Positions 34,144 through 45,420 of a DNA stretch of 64,000 nucleotides are shown in pieces. Under the pieces are notes generated by a model. That model was given only the letters and a program-made list of their open reading frames with translations. It ran no database searches and was not told the DNA's origin. This DNA is from Nostoc foliaceum FACHB-393. GTDB lineage: Bacteria; Cyanobacteriota; Cyanobacteriia; Cyanobacteriales; Nostocaceae. The translations under genes were made by a program, and so were the position numbers. How positions within the stretch are numbered: the stretch's first letter is position 1; the number at the start of each line of letters is the position of its first letter. The stretch covers positions 62,001-126,000 of the forward strand of contig NZ_JACJTD010000001.1 of assembly GCF_014698505.1 (NCBI RefSeq), written 5' to 3'.

Positions 34144-36132
34144 CTATTTACTAGCTTGTTCCGTCAGCTTAGTGAGTACCTCATTCGATCGCTCGACGAA
34201 GGATTTCATCCCCTCAGCGTCAAATCCTTTCTGAGACATCAACGCTAAATCATAGACGTGTTGGCAAATCAAGTTAACTAACTGATCATTAGGCGATTGA
34301 CCGTCACCTTGAATAATACTACCTTGGTTAAGATTGGCCAGATTTTGAATTAGCGGGTGAGCAGTATTCACCAGCAAAATGTGATCATCGGGAAACTCTG
34401 CTGTCCCCTGCTGCATCATGGCATTCATTTCTCGCAGGCGGCGCAGAATCTCTGGTAAAAGCACCATCGCAGGTGGTGTACCTTGAGGATCGTCTGATTT
34501 CAACGCTTCGGTACGGATGTTGAGTTTGGGTTTGTTGAGAGATTTCTCAAATAACTCTTTAATAGTCTCACTGCGGGTTTTGTTCGTCTTAGGATCGACA
34601 ATTTCCTTATCTTTATCTTGTTCCAGCAGAGTATTATCTAAATCTGAGTCTACTCGCGTAAACTTAACATCCTGATATTCTCGCTCTAGGAAGTTGATAA
34701 AGTGAGTGTCGATGAAGGAGTCCATAAACAGGACTTCTAAGCCTTGATTTTTGTGTAGTTCTATGTATGTAGCTTGGGTTGTTTCATCGGTGCTGTAGAA
34801 AACTCGGTTTTCGTTACGTTCTTTGTTGCGTTCTAGATATTCTTTCAGCGTAGTATAGGGAGCGCTGGGGGTTGAGTTTTCAGCGCTGGGTGAAGGAGTG
34901 ACATCTTGCCAAGCATCCCCGTCTGAAGACTGGACTTCAACCACTGGAGTTTCAGCAGCAACTTTTTCTGTCAGCTTGGCGGTAGTGCGGAAGACGATGA
35001 TATCTTCGATTTGTTTTTTGAATTTCTCGTCGTTGAGAACGCCGAATTTAACAAAGGTGCCGAGGTCTTTCCAAGCACTAATGTATTGTTCACGATTATC
35101 GCGGAAAAGTTCTTTGAGGCGATCGCCTACTTTTTTGGCAATGTAATCACCAATTCGCTTCACGGTGCGATCGCCTTGCAAGGCACTGCGCGATACGTTT
35201 AGGGGAATATCGGTGCTATCAATCACACCCCGCATCGGCATCAGAAATTGCGGGATTATTTCTTCGCAGTTGTCGCTAACAAAAACTTGATTGCAAAATA
35301 GCTTGATCTGCCCTTTGGTAACATCTACATCCGGCCTCATCTTGGGGAAATACAGAATCCCGTTGATGATAAAGGGATAGTCTGTATTTAAATGTACCCA
35401 CAACAGAGGTTCTTCTTGAAAAGGATACAGGTAGCGGTAAAACTCTAAATAATCTTCTTGACTCAGGTTATTCGGAGACTCTCGCCACGGTGCTTTTTGC
35501 TTATTTAATACTTCGCCTTCTAGTTTTATTGGTACTGGCAAGAAATCGCAGTAAGTCTTGACAAGATTCTTAATCCGTGCTGACTCTAGAAATTCCTCCT
35601 CCTCTCCTTGTAGGCTGAGAGTAATAGTAGTACCGCGAGTTGTCTTGGGCGATTCTTCTAGAGTAAAAGCTGGGGAACCATCGCAAGTCCAGTGAACCGC
35701 CTGCGCTCCTTCTTGATATGAAAGGGTATCAATTTCTACCTTTTGCGCCACCATGAAGGAAGAGTAGAAACCTAGACCGAAGTGACCAATAATCGGTTGA
35801 TCTGATTTGCCTTCATATTTATGAATAAATTCTTCAGCACTAGAGAAGGCAACCTGATTGATATATTTCTTAACTTCATCTGCGGTCATCCCGATACCGT
35901 TATCGGAGATGGAGAGAGTCTTCTTATCTTTGTCAATGGCAATTTCAATTTCCGGTTCGCCGATGTCTCCAGCATAGTCTCCGGCGCGGGATACCATTTT
36001 CAGCTTTTGGATAGCGTCTACAGCATTGGATACCAGTTCCCGCAAGAAGATTTGGTGATCTGAGTAAAGCGACTTCTTGATGATCGGGAAAATATTCTCA
36101 GTATGAATACTGATAGTGCCTTGTTCTAGCAT
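34144..36132 (-). CDS. htpG: Chaperone protein HtpG (Hsp90)
   Basis: A 662-residue Hsp90 homologue. The N-terminal GHKL ATPase domain shows ELVSNAVDAI, SISDNGIGMTADEVKKYI and GHFGLGFYSSFMVA. The middle domain has DIPLNVSRSALQGD, and a C-terminal dimerisation domain follows. It folds and protects client proteins, including light-harvesting and tetrapyrrole enzymes in cyanobacteria. Length is normal. It carries an acidic, Ser/Pro-rich linker near residues 400-430. It is a monocistronic stress gene as far as can be seen. Confidence 0.97.
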   Translation of the reverse strand: MLEQGTISIHTENIFPIIKKSLYSDHQIFLRELVSNAVDAIQKLKMVSRAGDYAGDIGEPEIEIAIDKDKKTLSISDNGIGMTADEVKKYINQVAFSSAEEFIHKYEGKSDQPIIGHFGLGFYSSFMVAQKVEIDTLSYQEGAQAVHWTCDGSPAFTLEESPKTTRGTTITLSLQGEEEEFLESARIKNLVKTYCDFLPVPIKLEGEVLNKQKAPWRESPNNLSQEDYLEFYRYLYPFQEEPLLWVHLNTDYPFIINGILYFPKMRPDVDVTKGQIKLFCNQVFVSDNCEEIIPQFLMPMRGVIDSTDIPLNVSRSALQGDRTVKRIGDYIAKKVGDRLKELFRDNREQYISAWKDLGTFVKFGVLNDEKFKKQIEDIIVFRTTAKLTEKVAAETPVVEVQSSDGDAWQDVTPSPSAENSTPSAPYTTLKEYLERNKERNENRVFYSTDETTQATYIELHKNQGLEVLFMDSFIDTHFINFLEREYQDVKFTRVDSDLDNTLLEQDKDKEIVDPKTNKTRSETIKELFEKSLNKPKLNIRTEALKSDDPQGTPPAMVLLPEILRRLREMNAMMQQGTAEFPDDHILLVNTAHPLIQNLANLNQGSIIQGDGQSPNDQLVNLICQHVYDLALMSQKGFDAEGMKSFVERSNEVLTKLTEQASK

Positions 36133-36368
36133 AATTGGTAATTTTCGATGTTAGTATCTGAAATGATGATAGTGGCTAATACAGCCTAGCCCTCTGTTTT
36201 CAAGGATAAACCCGGAGAACACAGGAGAGCATGATACCAATTAGGATTTTAAAAGCATAGCTTAGGCGATCGCTCCTTTTTTGAGCGTTGTTTGCCCCCA
36301 TTTTATGATTCGGATTTCCCTACTCCCGATTTTGACCGCAGCTTTATTAGCCTAGTTGAGACACTAGC

Positions 36369-37010
36369 CTAAGTAATACTACCAGTTTTTTCTAACACTA
36401 AAAAATAGTGGTACGGGTAAGTAGGATCGATGAATTCTTGCTTAACAGTTAACCCAGCGTTGGCAACGGAGTTTAAAATCCGCTTTTTGGGATATCCTTT
36501 TAAACCCATTTCCCAGTAGTGTTCGTCACATATTGGCTTTGTACTCCAGAATTTTGGCACATTGAGTAATAAATGCCTTGGTCTGCCTGAAAAAGAGGTT
36601 TTGATCTGAAATGACAAGTATTGAGTGCAATAAGGAATCGAAATCACCAAAAATTTCTTGGTTGCTTGGGCAAGTTTTTTCAGTGCTTCTTCTGACTGTT
36701 CGTAAGGGAAGTGTTCCAGCACTTGAAACAGGACGATTGCATCAAATTTATCTTTTGGCAATGAAAAATCTGTTGTCAAATCCAAAATCATTTCTGGCTT
36801 GAGGTTGGGGTCAACATCAGCGGTGAAGACATTGTATCCATTATTTTTCAGAAGGTCTGTTAATAGGGAATTAAAAATCCCAATTTCCAGAACGTTTTTC
36901 ACCCCATGACCCAGCGAAAAAATTAGACGCAACTGGTGATGATAACTGATGAGCCGATTTTTTGATAAATATTCCGAATTTCTAATATCTAACGAAGTGA
37001 TGAGTTGCAT
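36369..37010 (-). CDS. SAM-dependent methyltransferase (class I)
   Basis: A 213-residue protein. The Rossmann motif I region reads NVLEIGIFNSLLTDLLKNNG, motif II VFTADVDPNLKPEMILDL, and the motif IV region DAIVLFQVLEHFPYEQSEEA, the pattern of Methyltransf_11/23 enzymes. Motif I has Ile-Gly-Ile-Phe in place of the usual Gly-x-Gly, so the loop is unusual but plausible. Substrate unknown. Enzymes with this VLEHF motif often act on sugars or lipids, but no such genes adjoin. Confidence 0.8.
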   Translation of the reverse strand: MQLITSLDIRNSEYLSKNRLISYHHQLRLIFSLGHGVKNVLEIGIFNSLLTDLLKNNGYNVFTADVDPNLKPEMILDLTTDFSLPKDKFDAIVLFQVLEHFPYEQSEEALKKLAQATKKFLVISIPYCTQYLSFQIKTSFSGRPRHLLLNVPKFWSTKPICDEHYWEMGLKGYPKKRILNSVANAGLTVKQEFIDPTYPYHYFLVLEKTGSIT

Positions 37011-37153
37011 AAACAGTGCCTACCTAACCTGATGGAATGACTAATTTGGTGGGTATACAACTACAGGATTCCCGCAAAACTAGTGAAAATAACAGCACCT
37101 CGAGCCGATGGCTGAAACAATACTGATGCTATATTTTACTCTTTACTGATTTA

Positions 37154-37352
37154 GAGCTTACGCATAAGAGATCCGCAACTCCCTTAAAAAAGGGGGGATT
37201 TCAAAAGCCACCTTTTTAAGGCTACGGTTTACACATAAGCCTTTTAGAGTTGTTCTATAGCATTTAGATCCTCCTAAATCCCCCTTAAAAAGGGGGACTT
37301 TGACTCCGGTTCCACCCTTTTTAAGGGGGGTTAGGGGGGATCTAGGCTCCAG
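37154..37352. repeat. Two adjacent copies of the CCCCCTTTTTAAGGGGG element
   Basis: The block begins GAGCTTACGCATAAGAGATC and contains hairpins of the type CTCCCTTAAAAAAGGGGGG and CCCTTTTTAAGGGGGGTTAGG. It matches the element inside the M16 peptidase gene at 14286-14400 in reverse complement. It fills much of the 440-base gap upstream of the ATPase gene at 37451, whose promoter should be in the last 100 bases. Confidence 0.7.
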
Positions 37353-37450
37353 GTTTTAAATGCGTAAATCCTGTAATTTATTCTTTTGCTAGACACCTCA
37401 ATTCTCTATAATCTCCATTATTATGAGCATCATTGCAATATTTTTTACCT

Positions 37451-38776
37451 ATGGTTAATAGTTCTGACTTACTCGCAAAACTCTACAATGCCTTTAACCC
37501 CTTTGAACCCTTACCCGCAGGCGATCCAAAATATGTAGATTGTCAGGATGTGCGCGGAGATGCGGATATTGAGCAAGAATTGGGAAATCGGATGCGATTA
37601 GCAGATACAAATACTTGTCAATTGTATTCTGGGCATCGGGGTGCGGGGAAGTCTACAGAATTACTCAGGTTAAAGAAATATTTAGAAAATCGGGAATTTT
37701 ATGTTGTGTATTTTGCAGCTGATGAAGAAGATATCGATTCTGAAGATGCCCAATATACAGATATTCTCCTCGCCTGTACCCGCCGTTTGCTCAAAGATTT
37801 AAAAGAAATTGCTAGTCCTCGTCCGATACTCGACTGGTTGAAAGGTCGTTGGGAAGATTTGAAAGATTTGGCGCAGACTCCCATAGAATTTGAGAGTCTG
37901 GGAGTAGAAGCACAGCTAACTCAATTCGCCAAATTGACCGCAAATTTAAGGGCTGTTCCTGAATTACGTCAGAAGATTCGCCAAAAAATTGATCCTTACA
38001 CCGTCACATTAATTCAGGTGTTAAATGAGTTTCTGGTGGATGCAAAACAGCACTTACCTAATGGCTACAAGAAACTGGCGGTAATTGTCGATAACTTAGA
38101 CCGGATGGTATTAGTTAAAGATGGAGAACGCACCAACTATGAAGAAGTCTTTTTAGACCGTAGCGAACAACTCCAAGCTTTAGATTGCCATTTGATTTAC
38201 ACTGTCCCCATTTCAATGGTCTATTCTACAAGGGCAACAGACCTCAGAGATATCTACGGCGACCCCCAAATTTTGCCGATGATTATGGTAAACACTCTCA
38301 AGGGCGAAGTTTACCAGCCAGGACTCAAGAAAGTGAAAGAAGTAATTAACAAGCGAGTCCGGCAAATTGCCCCCGAACTATCACTAGAAACGGAAATTTT
38401 CGACAGTCCCCAAACCTTAGACAGACTTTGTTTAATGAGTGGAGGTCATGTGAGAAATTTGCTATTGTTAACTCAAGATGCCTTTGGACGCACTGAAGAA
38501 TTACCTGTTTCAGAAAAGGCTGTGCGACGAGCAATTACTCAAGCCAGAGATACTTATCGCCGCGCAGTGGAAAATCATCAATGGTGTCTGTTAGCGGAAG
38601 TATCTTGTTCTAAACGTATTATTAATGATGACTTGTATCGGAGTTTGATGTATAATCGCTGTCTTTTAGAATACCGCTATTTGGATGATGATGGAGAGAT
38701 GCAGCGCTGGTATGATATTCATCCATTGATTCAAGGAATTCCAGAATTTAAAGAAGCTGTAGCGAAAATTGCATGA
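37451..38776 (+). CDS. P-loop ATPase, STAND-like, paired with a TPR protein
   Basis: A 441-residue ATPase from the ATG at 37451 (MVNSSDLLAKLYNAF); a TTG six codons upstream is less likely. Walker A is GHRGAGKST (61-69) and Walker B is KLAVIVDNLDRM (about 208-219), with a following sensor-like segment. The C-terminal part has a winged-helix-like stretch (LYRSLMYNRCLLEYRYLDDD). The stop overlaps the start of the next gene (ATGA), so the two are translationally coupled and probably form one complex. Related AAA/STAND modules with TPR partners serve in signalling or phage-defence systems, but no effector domain is visible, so the role is inferred. Confidence 0.78.
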   Translation: MVNSSDLLAKLYNAFNPFEPLPAGDPKYVDCQDVRGDADIEQELGNRMRLADTNTCQLYSGHRGAGKSTELLRLKKYLENREFYVVYFAADEEDIDSEDAQYTDILLACTRRLLKDLKEIASPRPILDWLKGRWEDLKDLAQTPIEFESLGVEAQLTQFAKLTANLRAVPELRQKIRQKIDPYTVTLIQVLNEFLVDAKQHLPNGYKKLAVIVDNLDRMVLVKDGERTNYEEVFLDRSEQLQALDCHLIYTVPISMVYSTRATDLRDIYGDPQILPMIMVNTLKGEVYQPGLKKVKEVINKRVRQIAPELSLETEIFDSPQTLDRLCLMSGGHVRNLLLLTQDAFGRTEELPVSEKAVRRAITQARDTYRRAVENHQWCLLAEVSCSKRIINDDLYRSLMYNRCLLEYRYLDDDGEMQRWYDIHPLIQGIPEFKEAVAKIA

Positions 38777-41670
38777 ACCCAAATTTAAGTGATTGGGATG
38801 ATGATTTACCCCCAGAACCAGAAGAAGCTTATCAGGACTTGCTTCGCGCACTGAAGCGAAAATCAGGATTTGGTTTGTTTTTTGTCCAATGTACACCTGT
38901 GGAAGCAGACCATTTGATTATCAAACTTCCCCAGGAAATTCCGCAGAAGAAGATTGCTGTTTTGCGCTTTGTTGAGTCGATTGATAATTTATATCAGCCA
39001 GTAGCAGAGTTTGTTAAGGACAAGCAAATTGATATTTTATTAATTAAAGGTCTGGAATATTCTTTATACAAGTATGAAAAAAGAAGTTTTGGAGAGATTA
39101 CTGAAGGTCAATTTAGCAATTTAACCAGTGTACCGCATATTTTAAATCACTTAAACCAACAGCGAGAACGCTTTAGAGATGATTTCCCATTTTGCTTTGT
39201 TTTTCTTTTGCGTTCATTTTCAATCAACTATTTAATTCATCGCGCCCCAGATTTTTTTGATTGGCGTTCTGGGATGTTTGAAGTACCTACAACGCCAGAA
39301 GTGGTAGATGAAGAATCAACTCGTCTACTAGATGAAGCAGACTATGAAGAATATTTGAAACTTCGCCCCGAACAAAAAATTGAGAAAGTTTTGGAAATTC
39401 AAGACTTGCTGACCGAAAAAAATCAACCGGAGAGTCGTAAAGCAAGTTTGCTTTTTGAACTTGGAAGGTTGTTAAGTACTGCGAAGGAATATGAAGCAGC
39501 TCTTATATCTTATAATCAAGCACTCAAATTTAAACCTAATTATCATCAAGCTTGGAACAGTAAAGGTAATGCACTAAGAAATTTAGGACACAATGAAGAA
39601 GCGATCGCATCCTACGACCAAGCACTGGAATTTAAACCTAATTACCATCAAGCTTGGAACAGTAAAGGTAATGCACTAAGAAATTTAGGACGCAATGAAG
39701 AAGCGATCGTATCCTACGACCAAGCACTGGAATTTAAACCAGATGACCAACAAGCTTGGAACAGCCGAGGTATTGCACTAAGAAATTTAGGACGCAATGA
39801 AGAAGCAATCGCATCCTGCGACCAAGCACTGAAATTTCAACCTGATTATCACTATGCCTGGAGCAGTAAAGGTAATGCACTACACAAATTAGGACGCAAT
39901 GAAGAAGCGATTGCATCTTATAACCAAGCACTGAAATTTCAACCTGATGAACCCTATATTTGGTACATTAAAGGTAATGCACTAGAGAATTTAGGACGCA
40001 ATGAAGAAGCGATCGCATCCTATGACCAAGCATTGAAATTTCAACCTGATTATCACTATGCTTGGAACAGTAAAGGTAATGCACTACGCAAATTAGGACG
40101 CAATGAAGAAGCGATTGCATCTTATAACCAAGCACTGAAATTTCAACCTGATGAACACTATATTTGGTACATTAAAGGTAATGCACTAGAGAATTTAGGA
40201 CGCAATGAAGAAGCGATTGCATCTTATAACCAAGCACTGAAATTTCAACCTGATTATCACTATGCTTGGAACAGTAAAGGTAATGCACTACGCAAGTTAG
40301 GACGCAATGAAGAAGCGATCGCATCCTATGACCAAGCATTGCAATTTCAACCTGATTATCACTATGCTTGGAACAATAAAGGTAATGCGCTAATAAATTT
40401 GGGACGCAATGAAGAAGCGATCGCATCCTATGACCAAGCATTGCAATTTCAACCTGATTATCACTATGCTTGGAACAATAAAGGTAATGCGCTAATAAAT
40501 TTGGGACGCAATGAAGAAGCGATCGCATCCTATGACCAAGCATTGCAATTTCAACCTGATTATCACTATGCTTGGAACAATAAAGGTAATGCGCTAATAA
40601 ATTTGGGACGCAATGAAGAAGCGATCGCATCCTATGACCAAGCATTGCAATTTCAACCTGATTATCATTATGCTTGGAACAGTAAAGGTAATGCACTACG
40701 CAAATTAGGACGCAATGAAGAAGCAATTACATCCTACGACCAAGCATTGAAATTTCAACCTCATTATCACCAAGCTTGGAACGATAGGGGCATTGCACTC
40801 AAAAATTTAGGACGCAATGAGGAAGCAATTGCATCCTATGACCATGCACTAAAATTTCAACCTTATTATCACGAAGCTTGGTACAATAAGGGTCGCTTAC
40901 TATTTAATTTGGAACAATACTACGAAGCAATAAAAAATTATGAAAAATGCTTGGAAATTCAACCAGATTATTACTATGCTTGGGAGTATAGAGGCTATTC
41001 TTTATATCACTTAGGTTTTTACTCTAAAGCCCTATCTAGTTTTGATAAAGTGCTGGAAATAAAACCCAATAACTACCAATGCTGGAACAACCGAGGCTAT
41101 TTATTGCTTAAAAAATACTCTTCTGAAGGAATGATTCCTGTTTATGAAAAAGCGTTAGAAATTGGTTTTATTTCCCAAGATTTTCTTAATAAAAAAAATA
41201 CTTTACTACCTGAATTAGAATATTGCGAAGAAGCTTTTAACAATTTTGATAAAGTTCTTGAACTTAAACCCGATTTTGAAATCACCTGGACAAATCGAGG
41301 TTTTGCGCTTTATTACTTAGGTCGATATGAAGAGGCTATAGGAAGTTGCAACAAAGCCCTTGAGTTTAAATATGATGACTACGTTGCATGGTCTAATAAA
41401 GGCTTTGTACTAATGAAGTTAGGGCACTATGAAGAAGCTATTATCAGTTTTGATAAAGTTATAGAGATTAAACTTGATAATCATACTGCTTGGTACAACA
41501 AGGGTTGCTGTTATGCTTCACAGAACAATGTCGAATTAGCGATTGAAAATCTACAGCAGGCTATCAACCTAAATCCTGACGAATATCGTGAGATGGCGAA
41601 AAGTGACTCAAATTTTGATGGTATTCGGGAGGATGAGCGCTTTCATGCTTTAATTCAAAAAAAAATATAG
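38773..41670 (+). CDS. Large TPR protein with N-terminal iSTAND-like domain
   Basis: A 965-residue protein. Residues 1-190 lack a P-loop but contain GFGLFFVQCTPVEADHLIIK and FVFLLRSFSINYLIHRAPDF followed by FDWRSGMFEVP, resembling inactive STAND-type NTPase domains. About twenty 34-residue TPR units follow (consensus EAIASYDQALKFQPDYHYAW, then NKGNALINLGRNE). Three units at 40301-40606 are identical at DNA level, showing recent expansion. The last units are diverged. TPR arrays bind peptides or proteins, and here the array may sense a ligand and control the coupled ATPase. It overlaps that ATPase by four bases. Confidence 0.85.
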   Translation: MNPNLSDWDDDLPPEPEEAYQDLLRALKRKSGFGLFFVQCTPVEADHLIIKLPQEIPQKKIAVLRFVESIDNLYQPVAEFVKDKQIDILLIKGLEYSLYKYEKRSFGEITEGQFSNLTSVPHILNHLNQQRERFRDDFPFCFVFLLRSFSINYLIHRAPDFFDWRSGMFEVPTTPEVVDEESTRLLDEADYEEYLKLRPEQKIEKVLEIQDLLTEKNQPESRKASLLFELGRLLSTAKEYEAALISYNQALKFKPNYHQAWNSKGNALRNLGHNEEAIASYDQALEFKPNYHQAWNSKGNALRNLGRNEEAIVSYDQALEFKPDDQQAWNSRGIALRNLGRNEEAIASCDQALKFQPDYHYAWSSKGNALHKLGRNEEAIASYNQALKFQPDEPYIWYIKGNALENLGRNEEAIASYDQALKFQPDYHYAWNSKGNALRKLGRNEEAIASYNQALKFQPDEHYIWYIKGNALENLGRNEEAIASYNQALKFQPDYHYAWNSKGNALRKLGRNEEAIASYDQALQFQPDYHYAWNNKGNALINLGRNEEAIASYDQALQFQPDYHYAWNNKGNALINLGRNEEAIASYDQALQFQPDYHYAWNNKGNALINLGRNEEAIASYDQALQFQPDYHYAWNSKGNALRKLGRNEEAITSYDQALKFQPHYHQAWNDRGIALKNLGRNEEAIASYDHALKFQPYYHEAWYNKGRLLFNLEQYYEAIKNYEKCLEIQPDYYYAWEYRGYSLYHLGFYSKALSSFDKVLEIKPNNYQCWNNRGYLLLKKYSSEGMIPVYEKALEIGFISQDFLNKKNTLLPELEYCEEAFNNFDKVLELKPDFEITWTNRGFALYYLGRYEEAIGSCNKALEFKYDDYVAWSNKGFVLMKLGHYEEAIISFDKVIEIKLDNHTAWYNKGCCYASQNNVELAIENLQQAINLNPDEYREMAKSDSNFDGIREDERFHALIQKKI

Positions 41671-41755
41671 AAATAGTTTTAAGCCTCTGAAATTCATAGA
41701 AATTACCATACATTACTAAATATAAAGTTAACCTCTTTCCAGGAACATAAATCAA

Positions 41756-42058
41756 ATGTCAGAAAACGCCCAAGAGCAAAAACAGCTATCTCTCAAAGAA
41801 ATTGCTAGACTATCTTTGGCAGAACGTCACAAAATACTAAAACCTTTTATCGCCGCCATAGCCGAAGATTTTTTGAATGACTCGGAATTAACAGAATTCT
41901 CAGTTTTGGATGGTGAAGACTGGGAAACTGAGAATGAAAACATAATTCATGCGGAAGAAATTGAAAGCATCCGTAACCATGATGGCTTTTTGAATGGCTA
42001 TATATTAAAAGATGAAGGACTTTATGATGACTATGCAAATCAGAAGGAAAATGCTTAA
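41756..42058 (+). CDS. Small acidic hypothetical protein, possibly antitoxin-like
   Basis: A 100-residue protein starting with ISLKEIAR-type sequence (SLKEIARLSLAERHKILKPF) followed by IAEDFLNDSELTEFSVLDG and a very acidic C-terminal half. Small cyanobacterial proteins with this LAERHKIL pattern often look like antitoxins, but no toxin gene follows, so this is only a suggestion. It lies 85 bases after the TPR gene and may belong to the same transcript. Confidence 0.6.
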   Translation: MSENAQEQKQLSLKEIARLSLAERHKILKPFIAAIAEDFLNDSELTEFSVLDGEDWETENENIIHAEEIESIRNHDGFLNGYILKDEGLYDDYANQKENA

Positions 42059-42272
42059 AAGATGTATGAAATTTGTATATTAAATCTCAGTTTTAAGCTA
42101 ATACGGTTCAAAGCGCTACTTGTACAAAATCGTGGGTTTTGAGACGCGATAAATCGCCGTCTCTACAAGTGTTTTGGTCTTATCTGAACTGTATTGAGTT
42201 TTAAGCAGGTTAAATTAATAGCGATCGCACATAAATTACTAAATATAAACTCATGGCGATCGCCTTCTGAAA

Positions 42273-44915
42273 CTATGTAGCAATCTGTGGTATTGACACC
42301 TTCACCAGCACTTTTTTGCTAAAAGACAGACCATTTTCATTTTTGTCAATGATAATCGTATCTCCAGAGATAAAAGTGTTCTCCAATAACTTGGTGGCGA
42401 GGGGGTTTTCTACTTCTCGCTGAATTGCGCGTTTGAGCGGACGCGCACCATAAACTGGGTCATAGCCTGATTCGACAAGGTGATCGCAAGCTGCTTGGGA
42501 TATCTCAAAGAAGATTTTTTGCTCGCGCAGGAGATTTTCTACTCGCTTGAGTTGAATACGGATGATATGCCGCATTTCCGTGCGACTGAGGGCATGGAAA
42601 AGAATAATATCATCAACGCGGTTGAGAAATTCGGGGCGGAAATGCGATCGCAAAGCATCCATTACCCGCTTCCGCATCGTTTCATACTTGGAATCATCAC
42701 CAGATACATCCAAAATATGTTCGCTCCCAATGTTACTGGTCATAACAATAACGCTGTTGCGAAAATCTACCGTCCTTCCCTGAGAGTCAGTAATTCTCCC
42801 ATCATCCAAAACCTGCAACAAAATATTGAACACATCGGGGTGCGCCTTTTCCACTTCATCCAACAGCACCACTGAGTAAGGACGGCGGCGAACTGCCTCG
42901 GAAAGTTGACCGCCTTCTTCATAGCCTACGTATCCTGGAGGCGCTCCCACTAACCGAGAAACTGAGTGTTTTTCCATATACTCAGACATATCTAAGCGCA
43001 CCAAGGCATCATCAGAATCAAACAGAAACTGAGCTAAAGCGCGCGCGAGTTCGGTTTTACCCACACCTGTGGGGCCCATGAACAAAAATGAACCAATGGG
43101 ACGCGAGGGGTCTTTCATCCCCGCACGGGCGCGGCGAATCGCTGCTGCTACCGCTTCTACAGCCTCTTCTTGCCCAATAACTCGTTGATGTAGATGACTT
43201 TCTAGTTGCAGCAATTTTTGCCGTTCCGATTCCAACAAGCGATTGACAGGAATTCCTGTCCATTTAGCGACGATTTCGGCAATATCAGCTTCAGTGACTT
43301 GTTCTCGCAACAACGTGGAACCTTGGTTTTGAATTTCTAACAGGCTAGCTTCTTTGGCTTCGCGCTCGTGCTGTACTCCTTCCAATTTGCCATACTTCAG
43401 TTGGGCAGCTTTATTTAGGTCATAAGCACGTTCTGCCTGTTCAATTTGCACTCGCAGCGCATCTTCTTCTTTCTTTAAGGCGCTTATAGCCTCCAATATC
43501 TGCTTTTCACCTTGCCATTGCTCGTTAAATATTTGCTGTTTTTCCGTTAAATTGGCGATTTCTTGCTCAATGCGCTCCAAACGTTCTTTCGTTTGGGGAG
43601 TACCCTTTTCTTCGCCAGCTAATGACAGCTTTTCCATTTCTAACTGCATGAGGCGGCGATCAATGGTTTCCAATTCAGCTGGTTTGGAGGTAATCTCCAT
43701 TTTCAACTGTGCTGCTGCTTCATCCACCAAATCAATGGCTTTATCTGGTAAGAAGCGATCGCTAATATAACGTGCTGACAGTGTTGCTGCTGCTACTAAA
43801 GCCGAGTCAGAAATTTTGACATTGTGATGCACTTCATAGCGTTCTTTCAACCCCCGCAGAATGGAAATAGTATTTTCCACAGTTGGCTGATCGACAAATA
43901 CTTGCTGAAAACGGCGTTCTAGCGCAGCATCTTTCTCAATGTGTTTGCGGAACTCGTCGAGGGTAGTAGCGCCAATACAACGCAGTTCTCCCCGCGCCAG
44001 CATTGGTTTAAGTAGATTTCCGGCATCCATTGCCCCTTGTTGATTGGAACCTGTGCCGACTACAGTATGCAGTTCGTCAATAAATAGGACGATTTGACCG
44101 TTAGATTCAGTAACTTCCCGGAGAACGGATTTGAGACGGTCTTCAAATTCACCCCGGTATTTTGCCCCAGCAATCAAACTCCCCATATCTAAAGAGATGA
44201 GCTGGCGGTTTTTCAGAGATTCGGGAACGTCACCATTTACCATTCGCTGTGCCAAAGCTTCTGCGATCGCAGTTTTACCTACCCCAGGTTCACCAATCAA
44301 CACAGGGTTATTTTTGCTACGACGAGACAATACTTGAATTACCCGCCGAATTTCGTCATCCCGCCCAATCACTGGGTCGAGTTTTCCAGATTTTGCTTGT
44401 TCTGTCAAATCTCGGCCAAATTTTTGTAACGCCTCATAACGGGATTCTGGACTTTGATCAGTCACCTTTTGGCTACCGCGAATGGTTTTGATAGTAGCTT
44501 CTAATTTAGCTGCATCCGCACTAAAGCCTTTGAGTATCTTTCGTCCAACGCGATCGTCTTCAGCAAAGGCCAAAAGTATGTGTTCTACAGAAATGTAGGA
44601 ATCTTTCATTCTGACTCTAGCTTCCTCGGCTCGGTCTAGTAAAACATCTAAACTACGGCTAAGGTAGAGCTGATCACTTTTACCAACTTTGGGCTGACGT
44701 TGGGTAAAGGCTTCTAGCTGCTGTTGGAAACGGATTGGATCGACCTCAGATCGAGCCAGGACACGTATTGCTAGACTAGTGGGTTCTTCTAACAGGGCAA
44801 TAATTAAATGTTCAACATCTAGTTGCTGTTGTTGATAGGCACGGACTATATCCTGAGATTTAACAATTGCTTCCCAGGCTTTATCAGTAAATTTATTCGG
44901 ATCTGTAGGTTGCAT
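42273..44915 (-). CDS. clpB: ATP-dependent disaggregase ClpB
   Basis: An 880-residue Hsp100 chaperone. The N domain (about 1-150) is followed by AAA1 with [15 protein letters not shown], a long coiled-coil M domain at about 400-530, and AAA2 with [19 protein letters not shown] and [20 protein letters not shown]. ClpB threads aggregated proteins with DnaK. Length and domain order are normal, and the ATP-binding motifs are intact. Heterocystous cyanobacteria often have more than one clpB; I cannot tell which copy this is. Confidence 0.97.
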   Translation of the reverse strand: MQPTDPNKFTDKAWEAIVKSQDIVRAYQQQQLDVEHLIIALLEEPTSLAIRVLARSEVDPIRFQQQLEAFTQRQPKVGKSDQLYLSRSLDVLLDRAEEARVRMKDSYISVEHILLAFAEDDRVGRKILKGFSADAAKLEATIKTIRGSQKVTDQSPESRYEALQKFGRDLTEQAKSGKLDPVIGRDDEIRRVIQVLSRRSKNNPVLIGEPGVGKTAIAEALAQRMVNGDVPESLKNRQLISLDMGSLIAGAKYRGEFEDRLKSVLREVTESNGQIVLFIDELHTVVGTGSNQQGAMDAGNLLKPMLARGELRCIGATTLDEFRKHIEKDAALERRFQQVFVDQPTVENTISILRGLKERYEVHHNVKISDSALVAAATLSARYISDRFLPDKAIDLVDEAAAQLKMEITSKPAELETIDRRLMQLEMEKLSLAGEEKGTPQTKERLERIEQEIANLTEKQQIFNEQWQGEKQILEAISALKKEEDALRVQIEQAERAYDLNKAAQLKYGKLEGVQHEREAKEASLLEIQNQGSTLLREQVTEADIAEIVAKWTGIPVNRLLESERQKLLQLESHLHQRVIGQEEAVEAVAAAIRRARAGMKDPSRPIGSFLFMGPTGVGKTELARALAQFLFDSDDALVRLDMSEYMEKHSVSRLVGAPPGYVGYEEGGQLSEAVRRRPYSVVLLDEVEKAHPDVFNILLQVLDDGRITDSQGRTVDFRNSVIVMTSNIGSEHILDVSGDDSKYETMRKRVMDALRSHFRPEFLNRVDDIILFHALSRTEMRHIIRIQLKRVENLLREQKIFFEISQAACDHLVESGYDPVYGARPLKRAIQREVENPLATKLLENTFISGDTIIIDKNENGLSFSKKVLVKVSIPQIAT

Positions 44916-45420
44916 CTTTATAATTTTGGAATTTTGATTTTTAGTTTAGGGCTTGGGCATTGGTAATGGGGGATTGGGAACTGGGGATTGGAAAAACTCT
45001 TCCCTAGTCTCCAATCCCTAATTATCCAAACATTCTCAGCGTATATCCGCGTGTATCTCCAGTGGCAATTTAGGAATGGTAATTTGGTGATAGTTTAATC
45101 TACTACCTATTTCCTAATTTAAAACGAAAACACTGTTATGAACGGACTTTGCCAGATGATGTTATTGGAGCGATGCCTACAACGGCTACGCCTACGCTCT
45201 TAGGAATACGGTTACACTAATAAGATTTACGCAGAGGATATCCCCTAACCCGCCTAAAAAGCGGAGGCAAAAAGCGAAAAGTCTCGCGCGTCTTGCTCTT
45301 AAGCAAAACTTGCTGCTTAGATCCTCGACTTCTTCAAGAAGTCGGGGATCTAAATCCAGCTTAAGTAAGTGAAATTCCACCCTGACGATAATTTATTTTT
45401 TTGGAAATCCCTTATAAGAA
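44916..45420. other. Intergenic region with repeats, no gene
   Basis: About 500 bases. It holds a GGGGATTGGGAACTGGGGAT-type block near 44970, a GGCTACGCCTACGC short dispersed repeat near 45188, and an inverted repeat TAGATCCTCGACTTCTT paired with AAGAAGTCGGGGATCTA (45318-45352, one mismatch), the same family as the hairpin at 25957. The promoter of clpB should be near its left end. Confidence 0.6.

Noticed and set aside
40172..40726. 184-codon ORF antisense to the TPR gene
   Set aside because: A repeating shadow frame produced by the identical TPR units on the other strand.
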